A stretch of DNA of 64,000 nucleotides from contig NC_061805.1 of the NCBI RefSeq assembly GCF_021462225.1, positions 26,491,958 through 26,555,957 of the forward strand, read 5' to 3'. The notes below the pieces were generated by a model. That model ran no database searches and was not told where the DNA came from. It saw nothing but the letters and a program-made list of their open reading frames with translations. This document shows positions 1 through 13,114 of this stretch, piece after piece. Each line of letters opens with the position of its first letter. Position 1 is the first letter of the stretch. The DNA is from Girardinichthys multiradiatus. Lineage: Eukaryota > Chordata > Actinopteri > Cyprinodontiformes > Goodeidae. The position numbers and the translations under genes were made by a program.

Positions 1-1896
1 TAAAATACATTTTTATGTAATTTACAAATAACTGTAGTTTTGTGATTATTGTAACTGAACTGTGCTGTTGCTGCCTTGGCCAAGCCTGATTTGCATAGAG
101 ACCTATGTTTTAAATGGGACTAACCGGGTTCAGTAAAGGAAATAAATAAATAAAAGGGTTATTAAAGTACTTATTTGGAATGATTTATATAAATAAGCTG
201 TTTTGTTATCTCTGAGCAATGACACAAATTTCTCACAAAAGTTTTACCTCATAATACACAGTAGAGGTCGGTGACACGATAACGCTGATAAGAGCCATCT
301 ACTTAGCGCTCATTTGTGGGGCCCACAGAAAACATTGTAAATTGCTTTTCAGCTTCTGCTTATCTACGAGCTTATGTATGAACCAGTGGAGCAATCTGCT
401 GCAAATTCAAAACATGTAATTGGATTTGCATTACAATACAATGGGGCCGTCCTCAGGCACTCAAAATATCTCTCTGGGCCAAATAAGTTTTTTGTTTTTT
501 ATCAGCGTGGTCTTGATGCAGTTGCATTGAGTCTGTATACAAATGTTGCCAAAATTTTGGGTCAGATAGGTAATGGGTTAAGAGGGGCCTGATTTGTATT
601 TAATCTTCTAATCTACACCATATGTGCAGGAAAATGATTGCCCACTCACCATTCTCATTTCACAGGCTGTTGACTGTATTTAAAGTGTGAATAATCTTCC
701 ATAAGTTGTTTGGCAGTGTGTTCATTCCATAATGTGGGGTTGATGAATGAAGAGTTATGTTTAAACTATTGCCAGGAAAGGTTGACTTTGAGGATGCAAA
801 TGTATTTCTGCACTGCTAGAGTACCTAGATTCAATTGAGGAATTGGCACCTTAATGATTTTTCCTTCTCTCGAAGCAGAGTAGACACTACCGGTTTATCT
901 TTATAAAAGGGAACATTACCTTTATTAAAACTGCTACCAGATTCTGCTCTATATCTTGCTGTCTCCACATTACAGCACTGTAATAACAACCTTTTGCTCA
1001 GATGAGGAAAAAAACAATGTCAATTTTTATAGCTTCAGCCAGATTTCAGTCAGAAACTAGGTTTATCTACCTTTTCTCTCTGCTTCTGATGTTAAGATTG
1101 TCCTCTCCCTAATGGTTCGGGGCATTTTAACTCATTTCACATTTTGTTATGCATCAAGCATCACAGAGCCATGCTCGAAGCTTTACAAAACTCTAGGTCA
1201 TGTCCCTGCCATTTATTTTGGAAAGCTTGATGGGGACGCCTTGGTTCTAGCCTTGTAATATTGCACTACTTTGTAACAGCAAGACAAGGGGACTCCCTCC
1301 AGGAAAACACATCACCAATGACTTTTTTTTTCTATTTAGTGCCTTTACACTACTGATAGGAATGGCGGGGTGATGTTACGGCTATTCAGAGGGCAGAACA
1401 TGAGGGAAAATCCCATAATCTCCCAATCAAACAGAAGTTCACTTAACCCCAGGCTTTACTTTATAAGATTAGCGGGCTGAAGTCAAGATCTGCTGTTTAA
1501 TTGCTTCAGAGTCTCTAGGCATTGTAGTTTTCTTGGGTGGTCTGTTTAGTGATGCTCTCATTTAGCAGTAGTGGTTATACTTTGATTTAGTTAGGGTTTT
1601 ATTATCTTAGTTTCATATTTTCTCATCCTGTTCCCAGGTTTGTTTCATTTGGTCTTGCATTTAATAGTAGGTTCTTTTACTCCAATGTGTCTCAGATGAT
1701 TTGATCCCCAGAGCATTTTCAAACTATTTTTGCCATGTGGAAAGCCAAATTATCCTTTAGGAGGGAACATTGCCATTTTTGTGTAGGTGGATTATGTCGC
1801 TGTGACCCCCTGGTGAATAGTATGTCTCTTGGATTTCATGCAAAACATTACCCAAAGGGTTATACTGTCACTGCTGGTTTTCCTATTACATACACA
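1..1896. other. intronic or intergenic DNA, nothing recognised
   Basis: AT-rich, no long open frame of credible composition, no repeat identified. The 72-codon frame at 374-592 shows no domain. Confidence 0.6.
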
Positions 1897-2435
1897 CCGC
1901 CTTGAAATAGTATTCAGTACTGTGAAACAATTTCTGATTGTGTCACTTCAGACACAAAGTCCTGTATGTATTTAATTCGATTTTTTGTGAGTGCAAAGAA
2001 GTATTTTGCATGATTTTAAATTTTCTTATCTTGACAAAGAGTAAATGCTTTGTTGAACCACCTTTTGCAGCAATTATGACTACAAAGCTTTTTGGGTATG
2101 TCTATCAGGTTTGCTGAACTAGAGACCAAAAGCTTTTGCCCATTTCTCTTTGTAAAATAGCTCAAACCTATAGTCACATATGAAGGGAGTGCTGCCACAG
2201 ACTCTCAATATGATTTAGGTTTAGACTTTGACTGGGCTGTTCTAACACATGAACATGCTTTGATCCAAACCCTTCTATTGTATCTCTGGCTTTATGTTTT
2301 GGATCATTGTCCTTGCTGGAAGGTGAGCCTTTGACCCATTCTGAAGTATTTTGCAGCCTCTAACAGGGCTTCTTCTAGGATTTTCCCATGTCTATCTTGA
2401 TCCATATTTTCCCCAATTCTCCAACCAGGAAATAA
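1897..2435 (-). mobile_element. Tc1-like transposon remnant, antisense
   Basis: It starts with a decayed terminal repeat (CCGCCTTGAAATAGTATTCA, compare CAGTGCCTTGCAAAAGTATT of the family). It continues as antisense transposase C-terminus (minus-strand AAAGGTGGTTCAACAAAG). It reaches a minus-strand peptide [19 protein letters not shown] near 2310-2380, which is equivalent to the ILEENLLESARDLRLGRRF region of the 9751 element. The rest is lost. Confidence 0.78.
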
Positions 2436-5386
2436 GCAAGGGCTGTCTTGCTGGTTAAAGGGGGTGGCCAAAGTATTAACAGAAAGGATTCTAATAATTG
2501 TGACATAATTTATTTTATCAAACGCATTTACACATGTTTTACAAATCTTTACCCGTGGTACCATTAAATCTGTCCTTTGTTGTATGTGTGCCCATGATTT
2601 ATTTGTACCATTATGCTTATTAAATACTATTTCAACTTCTTCAACACGTCATCTTTGAAATATTTCCCTGCTACCGTTTTCCAGATTGTGCTTCTACAAT
2701 TAGAACGTTTTTCACTGCATATGCAGGAATCCATGATGCTATGGATGCTATGACCACATTACTCATTTAAAAAGACAACAAAAACCTAACTTGCAATATC
2801 ACATGTTTTCGCCCACTATTCCTTAGGTCACATTTTCTCACAATAATACTAATGTCACAAAAAACAAGAGTTTTCTGCTGTAGTGTAGCTCTTTTGCTTT
2901 GCCTTTTCAGTATACTTTACAAAGCTACTATGATGTGAGCCTTGATGTTGTGTACTCTTGATGGGAGCGTATATATGTGTAACATCAAAATCAGAATATG
3001 CATGAGTATGCAAATGTCTACAAATTGACTGCAGGAGACTTGCTTGAGCACAAAAAGTTGAGAAAATATTATTCTTTATATATGGTAGGACTGGCTAAAA
3101 ATACAGTGTGAATTTGGATTTAACAGTAGCAGCAGACTTATAACAGGAAGTGTTTGAAAGAGCATCATCACAAGCTTGAAGAAATTATTAGAATGTAAGT
3201 CTATCTGTCTGTCTGCCTGCCTGTCTCTCCAGACCAAGAATGTGTACAAACATTGTTGTTAAGCCCTGAGATCTGTCTAATGTAAAGACAAACAGAGGTC
3301 TTTCATTGTCACCCTACAGTTTTACAGCTTTGTTTTGCAGTAACAAAAGCACAAACTGGTTGTAAATATCAGAACCTCTCACCATGGAGGAAAACCAAAG
3401 CCACTATCAGATCTACTATTCAGACCGTACATGCAGAAAATACAATAAAGTCCATGTTTTATGAGATATTATTGCTGCAGAATAACAAAAAAGCACTTTT
3501 AAATGAATCAGCTTGAATAGTTGCATGCATTCTCTTCAGTTTCAGGGTTTCTAAGACATAAAAAGGCTACAAGACGAAACATAAAGCCAGCTATACAATA
3601 ACCCTGAAGATAAAACCTTTTGCCCTATTACTAATGCAGTGACAGCTTTTAGAAAAAGGTGGGAACTGGCTAAGAACTGTCAGATAACCAAGAGTGCTAA
3701 ACGTCTTTTTCAGCCTTGTGATTCACAGTAGTTCCTTCAAACCAATCTTTTTTTTAATTACCCCACTTATCTCCTTGACATCTTACTTTCTTTTTCTTGT
3801 TAACTTCTTTCTGGGTCTGACAGTCCTTTCCTCCTCTTGCCTCAGGGTGTTCCCCAGAATCCATTTCAGTTTCCCTACTCTGATAAAGAATTCTATTGTG
3901 ACAGTAAAATCAGAGAAAAGAGATGAATGATAGCACTGATGATAAAGAGTTGCGCAGACTGAGCTCACTCTGTCCTCTGGTTGGAATTTATAGTGCATTT
4001 CTGTTTTTTAATCCGACTCTTGAAGCACCTCACGATCACAGACATTTTGTTAAGGAGCTTATGGGGAAAAAAAATAGTTTGTCAATATTTTTGATGTCTA
4101 AGTGGTTTCTGTGACCTGGGATTTTAACTTGGATGAGGAAATATTGCCATTTTTTTAAGCTTATGAAGCGGAAAAATTTGTTTCTGTGAGAGGAAGTGAG
4201 GGAATGCCTTTCAGCTTTGCCTCAAGTTTCACCCAGGCACTCTTAGCAGAAGCTGTTGATAATATAAGCTACAAAAAAAAGAGCAAGCTGCAGGGAAAAA
4301 ATTTCTCGCAGGTTGCACACACTGCATACTAACACTGTTATTGTAAGCATTAATTGTCATAAAAACCAAACACAGCCACCGAGCTGAGATATTGTCCAAA
4401 AATGGTCTAAAAGGCATGGAACAACATTAGAATCAGGGTGGCATTTCAATCTCTGAAAAGGTCAACAGAGAAAGAGAGCACTTATTAAAGATTCAACTGA
4501 TGCATTTCATATTTGTCGTACTCTAATTGTAATGAATTAATTCACCAACCATGAACACAAGAGTATGTAACTTGCAAAGATTCGCGTGTAAAAGCTAAGT
4601 TGGAACCCGAGTGGCTCGGCTTGGAAATGGCGTTGCATTGTGATGAGTAATGAGTGTTGTCTGATGTGCAGCAGGACCATTAAAAGAAGGAGTTCATAAT
4701 AAGTCCTCTAATCCTATTGTTTGTGGAATAAAGGCAAGAAGTGGGCCGAGCAGAATGAGGAATATTTTATAAAATGAAGGATAATGTGGCAAGATCTCAG
4801 CCCTCAGATAAGGAAGAACTTGATATGGGGGAAAATACCTGAATGATTCCAGTATTGAACCACCTGCATCTCTGTGAAGCCTCACATCAAGAGTTTTCAT
4901 CAAAGGCTAACAACCCACTGCAGAAACCATGGATGAATTATTTTTCTTTTTGTCTCACAAATTTTATTCCACATACATTTTTAACCACTTCTATAATAAA
5001 AGCATAATTTAAAGCAGAGGGTGAGCTCTCTTTTTGCAGCTGCTGCTCTAGGATGTTAAAATCAGTAATTCAAGTAGATGAGAGTCATATCTGGCTCTGT
5101 AAGCAAGCTTTCATCAAACAAGACTCTACTTGCACGTCCATGCAATATGACTCAGGTGAAAGCTCAATATAGAGGCTGACCCTTTTTACATTGATTTCTT
5201 AAACTGCCTGTTCAACTGATCAACTGGATTCAGTACTTTTTCACAAAGACCAAAGAAAAGTTTGTCTGTGTCACAAAGCTTATTTAAGGTCCTGAAGTAT
5301 CTGTGTCTTTAAAACTGTTGGCGTTTACAGTTGATTGATGGGAATCAGTTTTCTCACAGGAAGACAATTTGCCATCTTAGTAAATG
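2436..5386. other. non-coding DNA, nothing recognised
   Basis: Short open frames only; a few short CTGT repeats near 3200. Probably upstream intron of pde4d. Confidence 0.55.
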
Positions 5387-5577
5387 GACTGAGCTTATAA
5401 AGCACTTTTCCAGTCATACAGACCGCTTTACACTAGAGCCACATTCACCCAATCGCACTCACTAATGCTCACACATTCATACACACATTAACATATGGCA
5501 GGAGGAAGCTGGAATTGAACCCACAACCTTCGGATTGCAAGATAACTACTCTTCCTATTGAGCTACAGTCGCTTGAG
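5387..5577 (-). repeat. tRNA-derived SINE copy
   Basis: On the minus strand 5575-5510 folds like a tRNA: CTGTAGCTCAATAGG carries an A box, TTGCAA sits where an anticodon loop would be, and GGGTTCAATTCC is a B box. The body that follows matches the common fish repeat containing CAAAGCGCTTTACACTA-like sequence, here decayed near 5430. The RNA polymerase III boxes look usable, but the copy is old. Confidence 0.72.
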
Positions 5578-7239
5578 TACAGCCAACTGTTTTCATTCAA
5601 TTGCTATGTTTAAAGTTTGCATTTCAAATTAGTGTATTTCTCTCTACATGACCCTTGAAGATCCTATCTTGTTACTTACATATTTTGTACAGAGCACATA
5701 TAAAAACAACTAAACCTGACCAAAGTGTGATTAACTCAGATTTTGAGTTTTGTTTTATCTGAGCTGTCTGAAGTTGCTCCTGTGGTTTATCTTATTTAGC
5801 TCCGTACTTTTGTTCTGTTTTGATAGCATTCCCTTTTATTTTTCTGTCATATTAGCCACCTTCCGTTGCAGTACATTGAGTGATAATATTAAACTCACCT
5901 GATGCCTATACCAGTAATCACCCTCCTCTGTATTTATACTCCTGGTTTGCATTCAGTCTTGTCAGAGCCACCTCCTAGCTGATTACCTCCTTGTTGTGTC
6001 AGCAGTGTTTTTGCTTCAGCTATTATATTTTAAATCACTTCACCAAAATTTAACCTGCCTCCTGCCAGTTGTTGGGCCTCAAATAAAGTCTCAAAAACAT
6101 TAGGCTAATCTTGCCAACACACTCACAAATGAGAAACTCAGAGTGCATCTATTTATTGCTACCCATAAAATAGTAGTTTAACAACCCCTACAAAAAAAAA
6201 TCATCTTACTTCACAGAGGTATAATCTCACACAACAAATTAGAAACATACCACCATTGTTTTAAGTACCCCACTATTTTTTTGTATGTTTAATTTTGTTT
6301 ATAACAAAATCACTAGTGCCATTTTTTGCACCCCTAACACTTGTTTACTAAACAAATGCAACTAAAACATTTTTGGAATTTAAAGTTATCTTCAAAATAG
6401 GAAAGACAATTGAACATACAATTCCAGTACTGTTTCCATTGCCCCTACCTAATAATAAACAGAAATTAAAAGTTAATCTTTTTTCAAACATTTTCTGTGA
6501 GAGATCATTCCTTCATCCATTGTCTGTACCTGCTTTTCTAAATGTTTTCTTAATGTACAAAAGACCAAAGCTTTACTCGAATCATTTAAGTTATGTTGTT
6601 GCTTTTTTTCTTTTGTGGATATTATCAATCTTCTTCTCAATTCAAGGGCTTTTTCACAAATTTAAGTTTTCTTGTTTACTGAAATGCCTCCTCTGGGGTC
6701 ACGCAATCTGATTGGTCACACTGAGACAGGTTGACTTGACCACACAGATAGATTGGAATATGAAGTCCACTGAGAGCACAGGAGAGTCACTGCAGCCCAA
6801 TTAACCTTTCCCTGATCCCACTTATCATAGAGAGACACTTGAGGCATTGGGAGAAAGTGAGTGGAAATGAAGTGACTGTGTGCACAATCATGATATAGTA
6901 CACACATATAGACTAATTAGCCAAATATTTAAAACGATGACAGATGAAACAAATATCTCTGATTATCTTATTCAATTTTCTGCTGAAAAGCAGGGGTTCA
7001 AACACTGATGCCAATGTCAATTTAGGTTATAACACTTACCTAAACAATCACAAATAGGAAAAAGGAGTCTGGAAATAACTGACTGGAAAGTCATGACGAC
7101 TTAGATCGAAATACCTTTTGCATTGCTGTGGAATGTACTCTAGCGTTCAGTGTACAGACCAGTGCTGCACTAAAGGGTCCACTAGACATAACCAAGAAAT
7201 CCAACAACTCTAAATCAACGAGTTTTGAAATCTTTGTAC
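5578..7239. other. non-coding DNA, nothing recognised
   Basis: The 112-codon frame at 6373-6711 is rich in Phe, Leu and Lys as AT-rich noise would give, and matches no family I know. Confidence 0.55.
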
Positions 7240-8060
7240 ACCATACAGTGTGTACATTTATTACTTGGTTGGCGATCCTTGTGCATCAGCTACTGCTTTG
7301 CTGTCATTGAGGCTGTGGCTCCGCTGACACATTAAGGAAGCCCAGGTTGTTGAAATAGCGGCCTTTAGCTATTCTGCATTGTTAGGTCTCGTGTGTCTCC
7401 CTTTTCTCTTAACAGTGCACCATAGATTATCTATGGGCTTTAGATCAGACGGGTTTGATGGCCAATCAAGCAGAGTGGTATCATGGTGATCAAAGCTGGC
7501 AGTGCAGGCAGTTATCAAATTCTGTTGGAAACTGAAATCAGCATCTTTACAAAGCCTGCCAGTAGACGGAAGCATGAAGTGCCCTAAATGTTTCTGTTAG
7601 ACAGCTCATCTGACGTTGGACTTGATAAAACACAGTGGATCAACACCTGCAGACAACATGGCTTCCAAATCATCACTGACTGTGTAAATTTCTCAAAAGA
7701 CCTGGATTATGTGCCTCTTCGCTCTACCTCCAATCTCTGGGACCTTGATTTCCAGAAAGCAAAATTTACTTGCTGCTGAAAAGAGGATTTTAGACAGTTG
7801 AGTAACAGTCCAGTCTTTCTTCTCCTCGGCCCAGTTATACACCTCTGGTGTCTCTGGTTCAGGAGTGGCTTAACACAAGGAATGCATCAGTTGTATGTCC
7901 TGGATACTCCTGTGTGTGTGGTGGCCCTTGAAGCTCTGAGTTCTGTTGAAGTCGAGCTCTTATAGACCTCCCCCAAACTCTTTACTGAGCTTCACAATCT
8001 TTGATCCTATTGCTTGTGAACTGCTTCCTACCGCATCTTTTCTTTCCTCTAAACTTCCCA
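7240..8060 (-). mobile_element. Tc1-like transposon fragment, antisense
   Basis: On the minus strand the region 7779-7330 gives, in pieces, the C-terminal half of a Tc1 transposase: a DADFSFQQN block, then LLDWPSNPSDL, PIDNLW and RHTRPNNAE. The second catalytic Asp reads Asn and the Glu reads Asp, so the triad is degraded. 7780-8060 continues as antisense N-terminal transposase sequence with many indels. Terminal repeats are not clear. The subfamily differs from the 9751 and 15372 elements. Confidence 0.78.
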
Positions 8061-9750
8061 TTATTATGCATAACATAACATTTATTTATTAACAATAAAG
8101 TATTGTATTGGTCCTATGTAAGATTCTAATTTCCAAGTACCTGGATTTTATTAGCTGGAAGTCATCATCATCATAATTAACAGAAACAAACACTTAAAAT
8201 ATGTCACTCTGTGTAGAACAGATCCACAGAATGACTTCAAGTTTTCAGATGATATTTGAATTGAGATGCACCAGTTTACATGCTCACATTTTTAAGTATG
8301 CAAATGTTTTCAATTGCTAATTAATATCATAGTAACTGAAGGAGTGACAGTAGGGAAATTAATGAATGTATTACAGAGGATTAGAGCCATTTGAAGGGCA
8401 AGTAATAGCCTAACAGTGGTGAGGGAAAGATCAGCTGGCTGTTACATAAATTCATTCAGTGGTCTGTGATTGTACAATGAAAGGAATTTAAGATTAATGC
8501 TAATTAAATCTCAATGACTCATTAGATTCACCTCCTACCTGCTTTACCTTCAGCCCACTGAAAAGTGATGGGAAATCATGTTGGCTCCCCTCTTCCCCCT
8601 GCAAGCCACCGTCTGCCAATGAGTGTAATGCAGGTAATTATGTGGGAATGATAGGCTGCATGACTTTATGGATGAAGATTGGCATCTTGATGGATGCAGG
8701 GGTGGATGGGAGGTGGTGTGTTGGCTGTAACTGGTGAGACAGATGTCTGGGGGGGTGGGGTGATAAAAGCACACAAACACGTGTAAGTCAGTGCTTTGGG
8801 ATGTTTTCCTAGCTGACAGAGACATGTTTTCCTGTGAGGAGCAGAAAACAATGGAGCATAAATTGTCAAGGAAATGCAACTGTTTACCGCTGAAGGTGCT
8901 TTTATTCGGTAGCTTGCTGCCGGGCATACATGAACTATTCAGATCAGAGCTGCTGTTAAGATTTTGAAAGCTCGGGAATCTTCAGCTCTGATACCTCAAC
9001 TTTTTTTCTTTTTTAAGAAACAAAAGTTATTTCTGGAGTGGGGTATAATTCCTGACGTTAACTTAGTAAAAAAAACAACAAGTAATTAATACAATTTGAC
9101 AGTTACGTCCAGCAGCAGGTAACACTTTGAGGAGCTCCTTTAAGCCTTGAAACAGCCATTCCAGACAATTACGTTAATGCAAAAAAACTTAAAACCATTC
9201 TAAATTTCATGAACTCCATTTCACAGTTTCTGCTCCTCTTTCACTTCTCTTGTATGTTGAGCTTCAAAAAACTGTATTGTCTGACAGTCAACTTTTCTCA
9301 ACAAGACCATACCAGATGTTAAGGTCTCACTCTTTCATTTTCCTCTTGTATGTATTAATTTACTCCAATAAAAACTCTGTTCGCATTTATTTTTGTTCTA
9401 TGCTGTTGCCTATTATTAATTTCATTATTTTTTTAAACAAACTGTATAAATAGCGTGCTTTGTTACACAAATATTTTAAATATCTTAATCCAGAGTAGCC
9501 AAATAATTTGAAGTCAGTCCAGTTTATTTGCCTTCAATTCAGTTAACCTAAGTTCATTATAATTCTCAGTTCTAGTCAGATAAATTTGAATTAGTTCAGA
9601 TATTTTTGAGTCAATTTAATTTTATAAGTAAAATCCTTTTTTTTTGCACCACTACTGGCCTTTAGTTCATGCAGCTCAGGTCTCCAGGATCACGACTCAA
9701 ACCCAGGTCTCTAACCAGGGACAGTTGCATCGAGGAGTGAAGCCTGTGTA
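8061..9750. other. intron; candidate conserved element at 8330-8930, degenerate repeat tail at 9515-9620
   Basis: 8330-8930 is free of repeats and has clustered TAAT/ATTA motifs (near 8480-8530). 9515-9620 has AATTCAGTT-like units resembling a LINE tail. 9650-9750 looks like part of an older repeat that the 9751 Tc1 entered. Confidence 0.4.
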
Positions 9751-9966
9751 CAGTGCCTTGCAAAAATATTTGGCCCCTTTGAACTTTTCAACCTTTTGCC
9801 ACATTTCAGGGTTCAAACATAAAGATATAAAATTCTAATTTTTTGTGAAGAATCAACAACAAGTGGGACACAATCGTGAAGTGGAATGAAATTTATTGGA
9901 TGTGTCAAACTTGTTTAACAAGTAAAAAACTGAAAAGTGCGGCGTGCAATATTATTCGGCCCCTTT
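9751..9966 (+). repeat. left terminal inverted repeat of the Tc1 element
   Basis: The repeat runs from CAGTGCCTTGC to ATTATTCGGCCCC and pairs with 11165-11353 on the other strand. Shared blocks include GAAGAATCAACAACAAGTGG and GATGTGTCAAACTTGTTTAA. Confidence 0.88.
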
Positions 9967-10141
9967 ACTTTTAGTGCAGCAAACTCACTCCAGAAGTTCA
10001 GTGAGGATGTCTGAATGATCCAATGTTGTCCCAAATGACTGATGATGATAAATAGAATCCACCTGTGTGTAATCAAGTCTCCGTATAAAAGCACCTGCTC
10101 TGTGATAGTCTCAGGGTTCTGTTCAAGGCGCAGAGAGCATC

Positions 10142-11161
10142 ATGAAGACCAAGGAACACACCAGGCAGGTCCGAGATACTGTTGTGGAGAAGCATAAAGC
10201 CGGATTTTGATACAAAAAGATTTCCCAAGCTTTAAACATCCCAAGGAGCACTGTGCAAGCAATCATATTAAAATGGAAGGAGTATCAGACCACTGCAAAT
10301 CTACCAAGACCAGGCCGTCCCTCTAAACTTTCATCTTGAACAAGGAGAAGACTGATCAGAGATGCAGCCAAGAGGCCCATGATCACTCTGGATGAACTGC
10401 AGAGATCTACAGCTGAGGTGGGAGAGTCTGTCCATAGGACAACAATCAGTTGTACACTGCACAAATCTGGCCTTTATGGAAGAGTGGCAAGAAGAAAGCC
10501 ATTTCTCAAAGATATCCATAAAAAGTCTTGTTTAAAGTTTGCCACAAGCCACCTGGGAGACACACCAAACATGTGGAAGAAGGTGCTCTGGTCAGATGAA
10601 ACCAAAATCGAACTGTTTGGCCACAATGCAAAACGATATGTTTGACGTAAAAGCAACACAGCTCATCACCCTGAACACACCATCCCCACTGTCAAACATG
10701 GTGGTGGCAGCATCATGGTTTGGACCTGCTTTTCGTCAGCAGGGACAGGGAAGATGGTCAAAATTGATGGGAAGATGGATGGAGCCAAATACAGGACCAT
10801 TCTGGAAGAAAACCTGTTGGAGTCTGCAAGAGACCTGAGACTGGGACGGAGATTTATCTTCCAACAAGACAATGATCCAAAACATAAAGCCAAATCTACG
10901 ATGAAATGGTTCACAAATAAATGTATCCAGGTGTTGGAATGGCCAAGTCAAAGTCCAGACCTGAATCCAATCAAGAATCTGTGGAAAGAGTTGAAGACTG
11001 CTGTTCACGAACTCTCTCCATCCAACCTCACTGAGCTCGAGCTGTTTTGCAAGGAAGAATGGGCAAGAATTTCAGTCTCTCGATGTGCAAAACTGATAGA
11101 GACAAACCCCAAGTGACTTGCAGCTGTAATTGCAGCAAAGGGTGGTGCTACAAAGTATTAA
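10142..11161 (+). pseudogene. Tc1-type DD34E transposase pseudogene
   Basis: The frame runs from ATG 10142 to TAA 11159-11161 (about 340 codons, normal Tc1 length) with no frameshift but with four in-frame stops, at codons 23, 66, 168 and 325. The N-terminus has the paired helix-turn-helix DNA-binding region (KISQALNIPRSTV). The catalytic core follows. The first Asp is codon 152 (WSDETKIE) and the second is codon 243 (FQQDND). The third position, 34 residues further at codon 278, should be Glu but reads Lys in PIKNLW. The protein would be truncated and its DDE triad broken. The last stop precedes the usual C-terminal AAVIAAKGGATKY motif, which is otherwise intact. The element is nonautonomous, but its ends are well kept. 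Confidence 0.92.
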
Positions 11162-11164
11162 CAC

Positions 11165-11353
11165 AAGGGGGCCGAATAATATTGCACGCCCCACTTTTCA
11201 GTTTTTTGTCTGTTAAACAAGTTTGACACATCCAATAAATTTAATTCCACTTGTTGTTGATTCTTCACAAAAGTTTTTTATTTTACATCTTCATGTTTGA
11301 GCCTGAAAGAGGTTGAAAAGTTCAAGGGGGCCGAATACTTTTGCAAGGCACTG
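11165..11353 (-). repeat. right terminal inverted repeat of the Tc1 element
   Basis: This is the reverse complement of the left repeat, with moderate divergence and a few indels, ending CAAGGCACTG next to the TA duplication. Confidence 0.88.
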
Positions 11354-12814
11354 TATATGGGTCGCAAGCTCTACTGCTGCGCCACGCTCTGTACCCAGTA
11401 AAGTACTTTTTAAACGTGAGTGAAACTCAAAGTGCTATATGAAACAAAATCAACAGAGAAACAAGACAAAATTTTAAAAAGGTTTTATATATACTTATAG
11501 ATCAGTTTGCAATGGGATTAATGGATTTATAAAAACCCTAAGACAATTCAAATTTTAAGTAAAAATAACAGGATGTTTCAAAGTCCATAAAAAAAATTAA
11601 ACATGATAAAAACTTCTCAAAGTTTAGCAATCAAAAAATCTGTATGCTCTGTCTCTGCGAAATACTTTGGGATTATCTGGGAAAGGTGCTATGTAAATCA
11701 AATGTGTTTACTCACTATGAATGCATACTAAAATAAAAAGGGTCTTACACTTACATTAGTCAGCTTGCTGCCTCCAGAGGAGAGTGGGTGAATGCGGTGC
11801 ACTGCCTGGCTCTGCGAGACAGGCTCAGCTACAGTGACAGCTGACCTTTTTCTTCACCTCATCCAACCAAATCTGCACCTCCCTAAGAAAATAACCACCA
11901 AAACATTTGGCTGTAATCTCCATCTTGATGCATAAAGTAGTGTGCTGCAGGTACTGTGTCATCTTTAACACCTGGCTGTGTGAAGCACATGATCCTTATT
12001 TGAAATACAGAGAGTACAAAATAGCCTGATTGAACACTGAAAACATCTACTCTTTATGTGTTATTACTTTAGAAGTGTAATAAATAAAATAAATAGATCT
12101 TTTTTTTTTTTTTTAAGTTGTAGTCATTACTGAGATTCGGGGCTGCTCAGAAAACACTCAGCTACAGCGCACAGGTCTCAGGCCTACGGTTTCTTCTGCA
12201 TGCAAACCAGCAACACAAATAGGATAAACATATATCTTATACCATGAATCTGAACCATTATTGTGATTATAGTATTCAGTGAATAGTTGATAAGCTACAA
12301 AGCATAATAAACCAATAACAATCAACTTCTTGAAATAAAGCCAAAAAGTGTCCACATGAAAACTTTCTGTGTCCATTTTATTTGCAGATATGCATGTAGC
12401 TGCTTGACTACCAACCTCTGATGATGTAATTGTACAAATCGTGACACTGACTGACACACAAAATCATTTTTTATTAATGCAGAACAATGACTGTGTGTAG
12501 TTTGCAGCAAGATTAATTGCACACGATCAGCTTCAATTTATCATGCTGTCTCACCAGTACACCTTGCATGCCTGTGCTGATGTATTGCAGTTTGTCCTGA
12601 ATGCTGGAAGATACTGTTGGAATCATTCAGTGGCAAGATTACTAAATAACTTTGTGATTTCCCACAAGGCTAGCACACTTCAAAATTGACATGATATTGA
12701 ACTTCTATCGACTGTCCTCATTTGACTTACTGTTCAGTGATGGGGGGAAAAATCTGCTGAGCTGAAGGACAATTAAAAGGAACCTCAACAGCACATTTCA
12801 GTAATGTCTTTCAA
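11354..12814. other. intron, nothing recognised
   Basis: AT-rich. The 99-codon minus frame at 12158-12457 has a hydrophobic stretch but no recognisable family. Confidence 0.5.
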
Positions 12815-13112
12815 CACAGCTGTGTCAAATGGTTGGAATTAAATCATGAAGTTAGTAGAGCACTGCTAATGACCCATTTATTTGATTCAGGTGTACTGAA
12901 GCAGGAAAACATCTACGACACAGGTGTCAAACTCCAGTCCTCGGAGGCTGCTGTCCTGCAACTTTTAGACATGGTCTGATTCAACACATCGGAATCACAT
13001 GATTAAGCTATTAGCAGGACTCTGTTTGAGGAGGATGTAATTCTGTCATTTAATTCAGATATATTGGACTTGGGGCACATCCAATAGTTGCAGGTCACCA
13101 GCCATTGAGAAC
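12815..13112. repeat. fish MITE-like repeat containing an inverted pair
   Basis: ACAGGTGTCAAACTCCAGTC (12921-12940) starts a typical fish interspersed repeat whose interior holds TAGCAGGACTCTG and CTGCAACTTTTAGA. The sequence just before it (12840-12915) resembles the reverse complement of the same kind of sequence, so two copies may abut. Superfamily unassigned; hAT-type is possible. Confidence 0.5.
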
Positions 13113-13114
13113 TG

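Larger units (their letters stand above)
9751..11353 (+). mobile_element. Tc1-like DNA transposon, full length, inactive
   Basis: This is a 1603-bp element flanked by TA (9749-9750 and 11354-11355), the Tc1/mariner target duplication. Both ends begin CAGTGCCTTGCAAAA when read inward. The inverted repeats run about 190-215 bp and share a repeated GGCCCC-type motif at their inner ends. A transposase pseudogene fills the interior. The flanks appear continuous with each other across the element (AGCCTGTGTA / TATGGGTCGC), as expected of a clean insertion. Confidence 0.93.

Noticed and set aside
6373..6711. 112-codon + frame
   Set aside because: Phe/Leu/Lys-rich as expected from AT-rich noise; no domain.
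8550..8927. 125-codon minus frame
   Set aside because: Low-complexity Ser, His and Pro composition, no splice context, no family resemblance; overlaps a likely non-coding conserved stretch.
12158..12457. 99-codon minus frame with a hydrophobic stretch as a small membrane protein
   Set aside because: No homologue known to me, no splice or promoter context, AT-rich intron composition.
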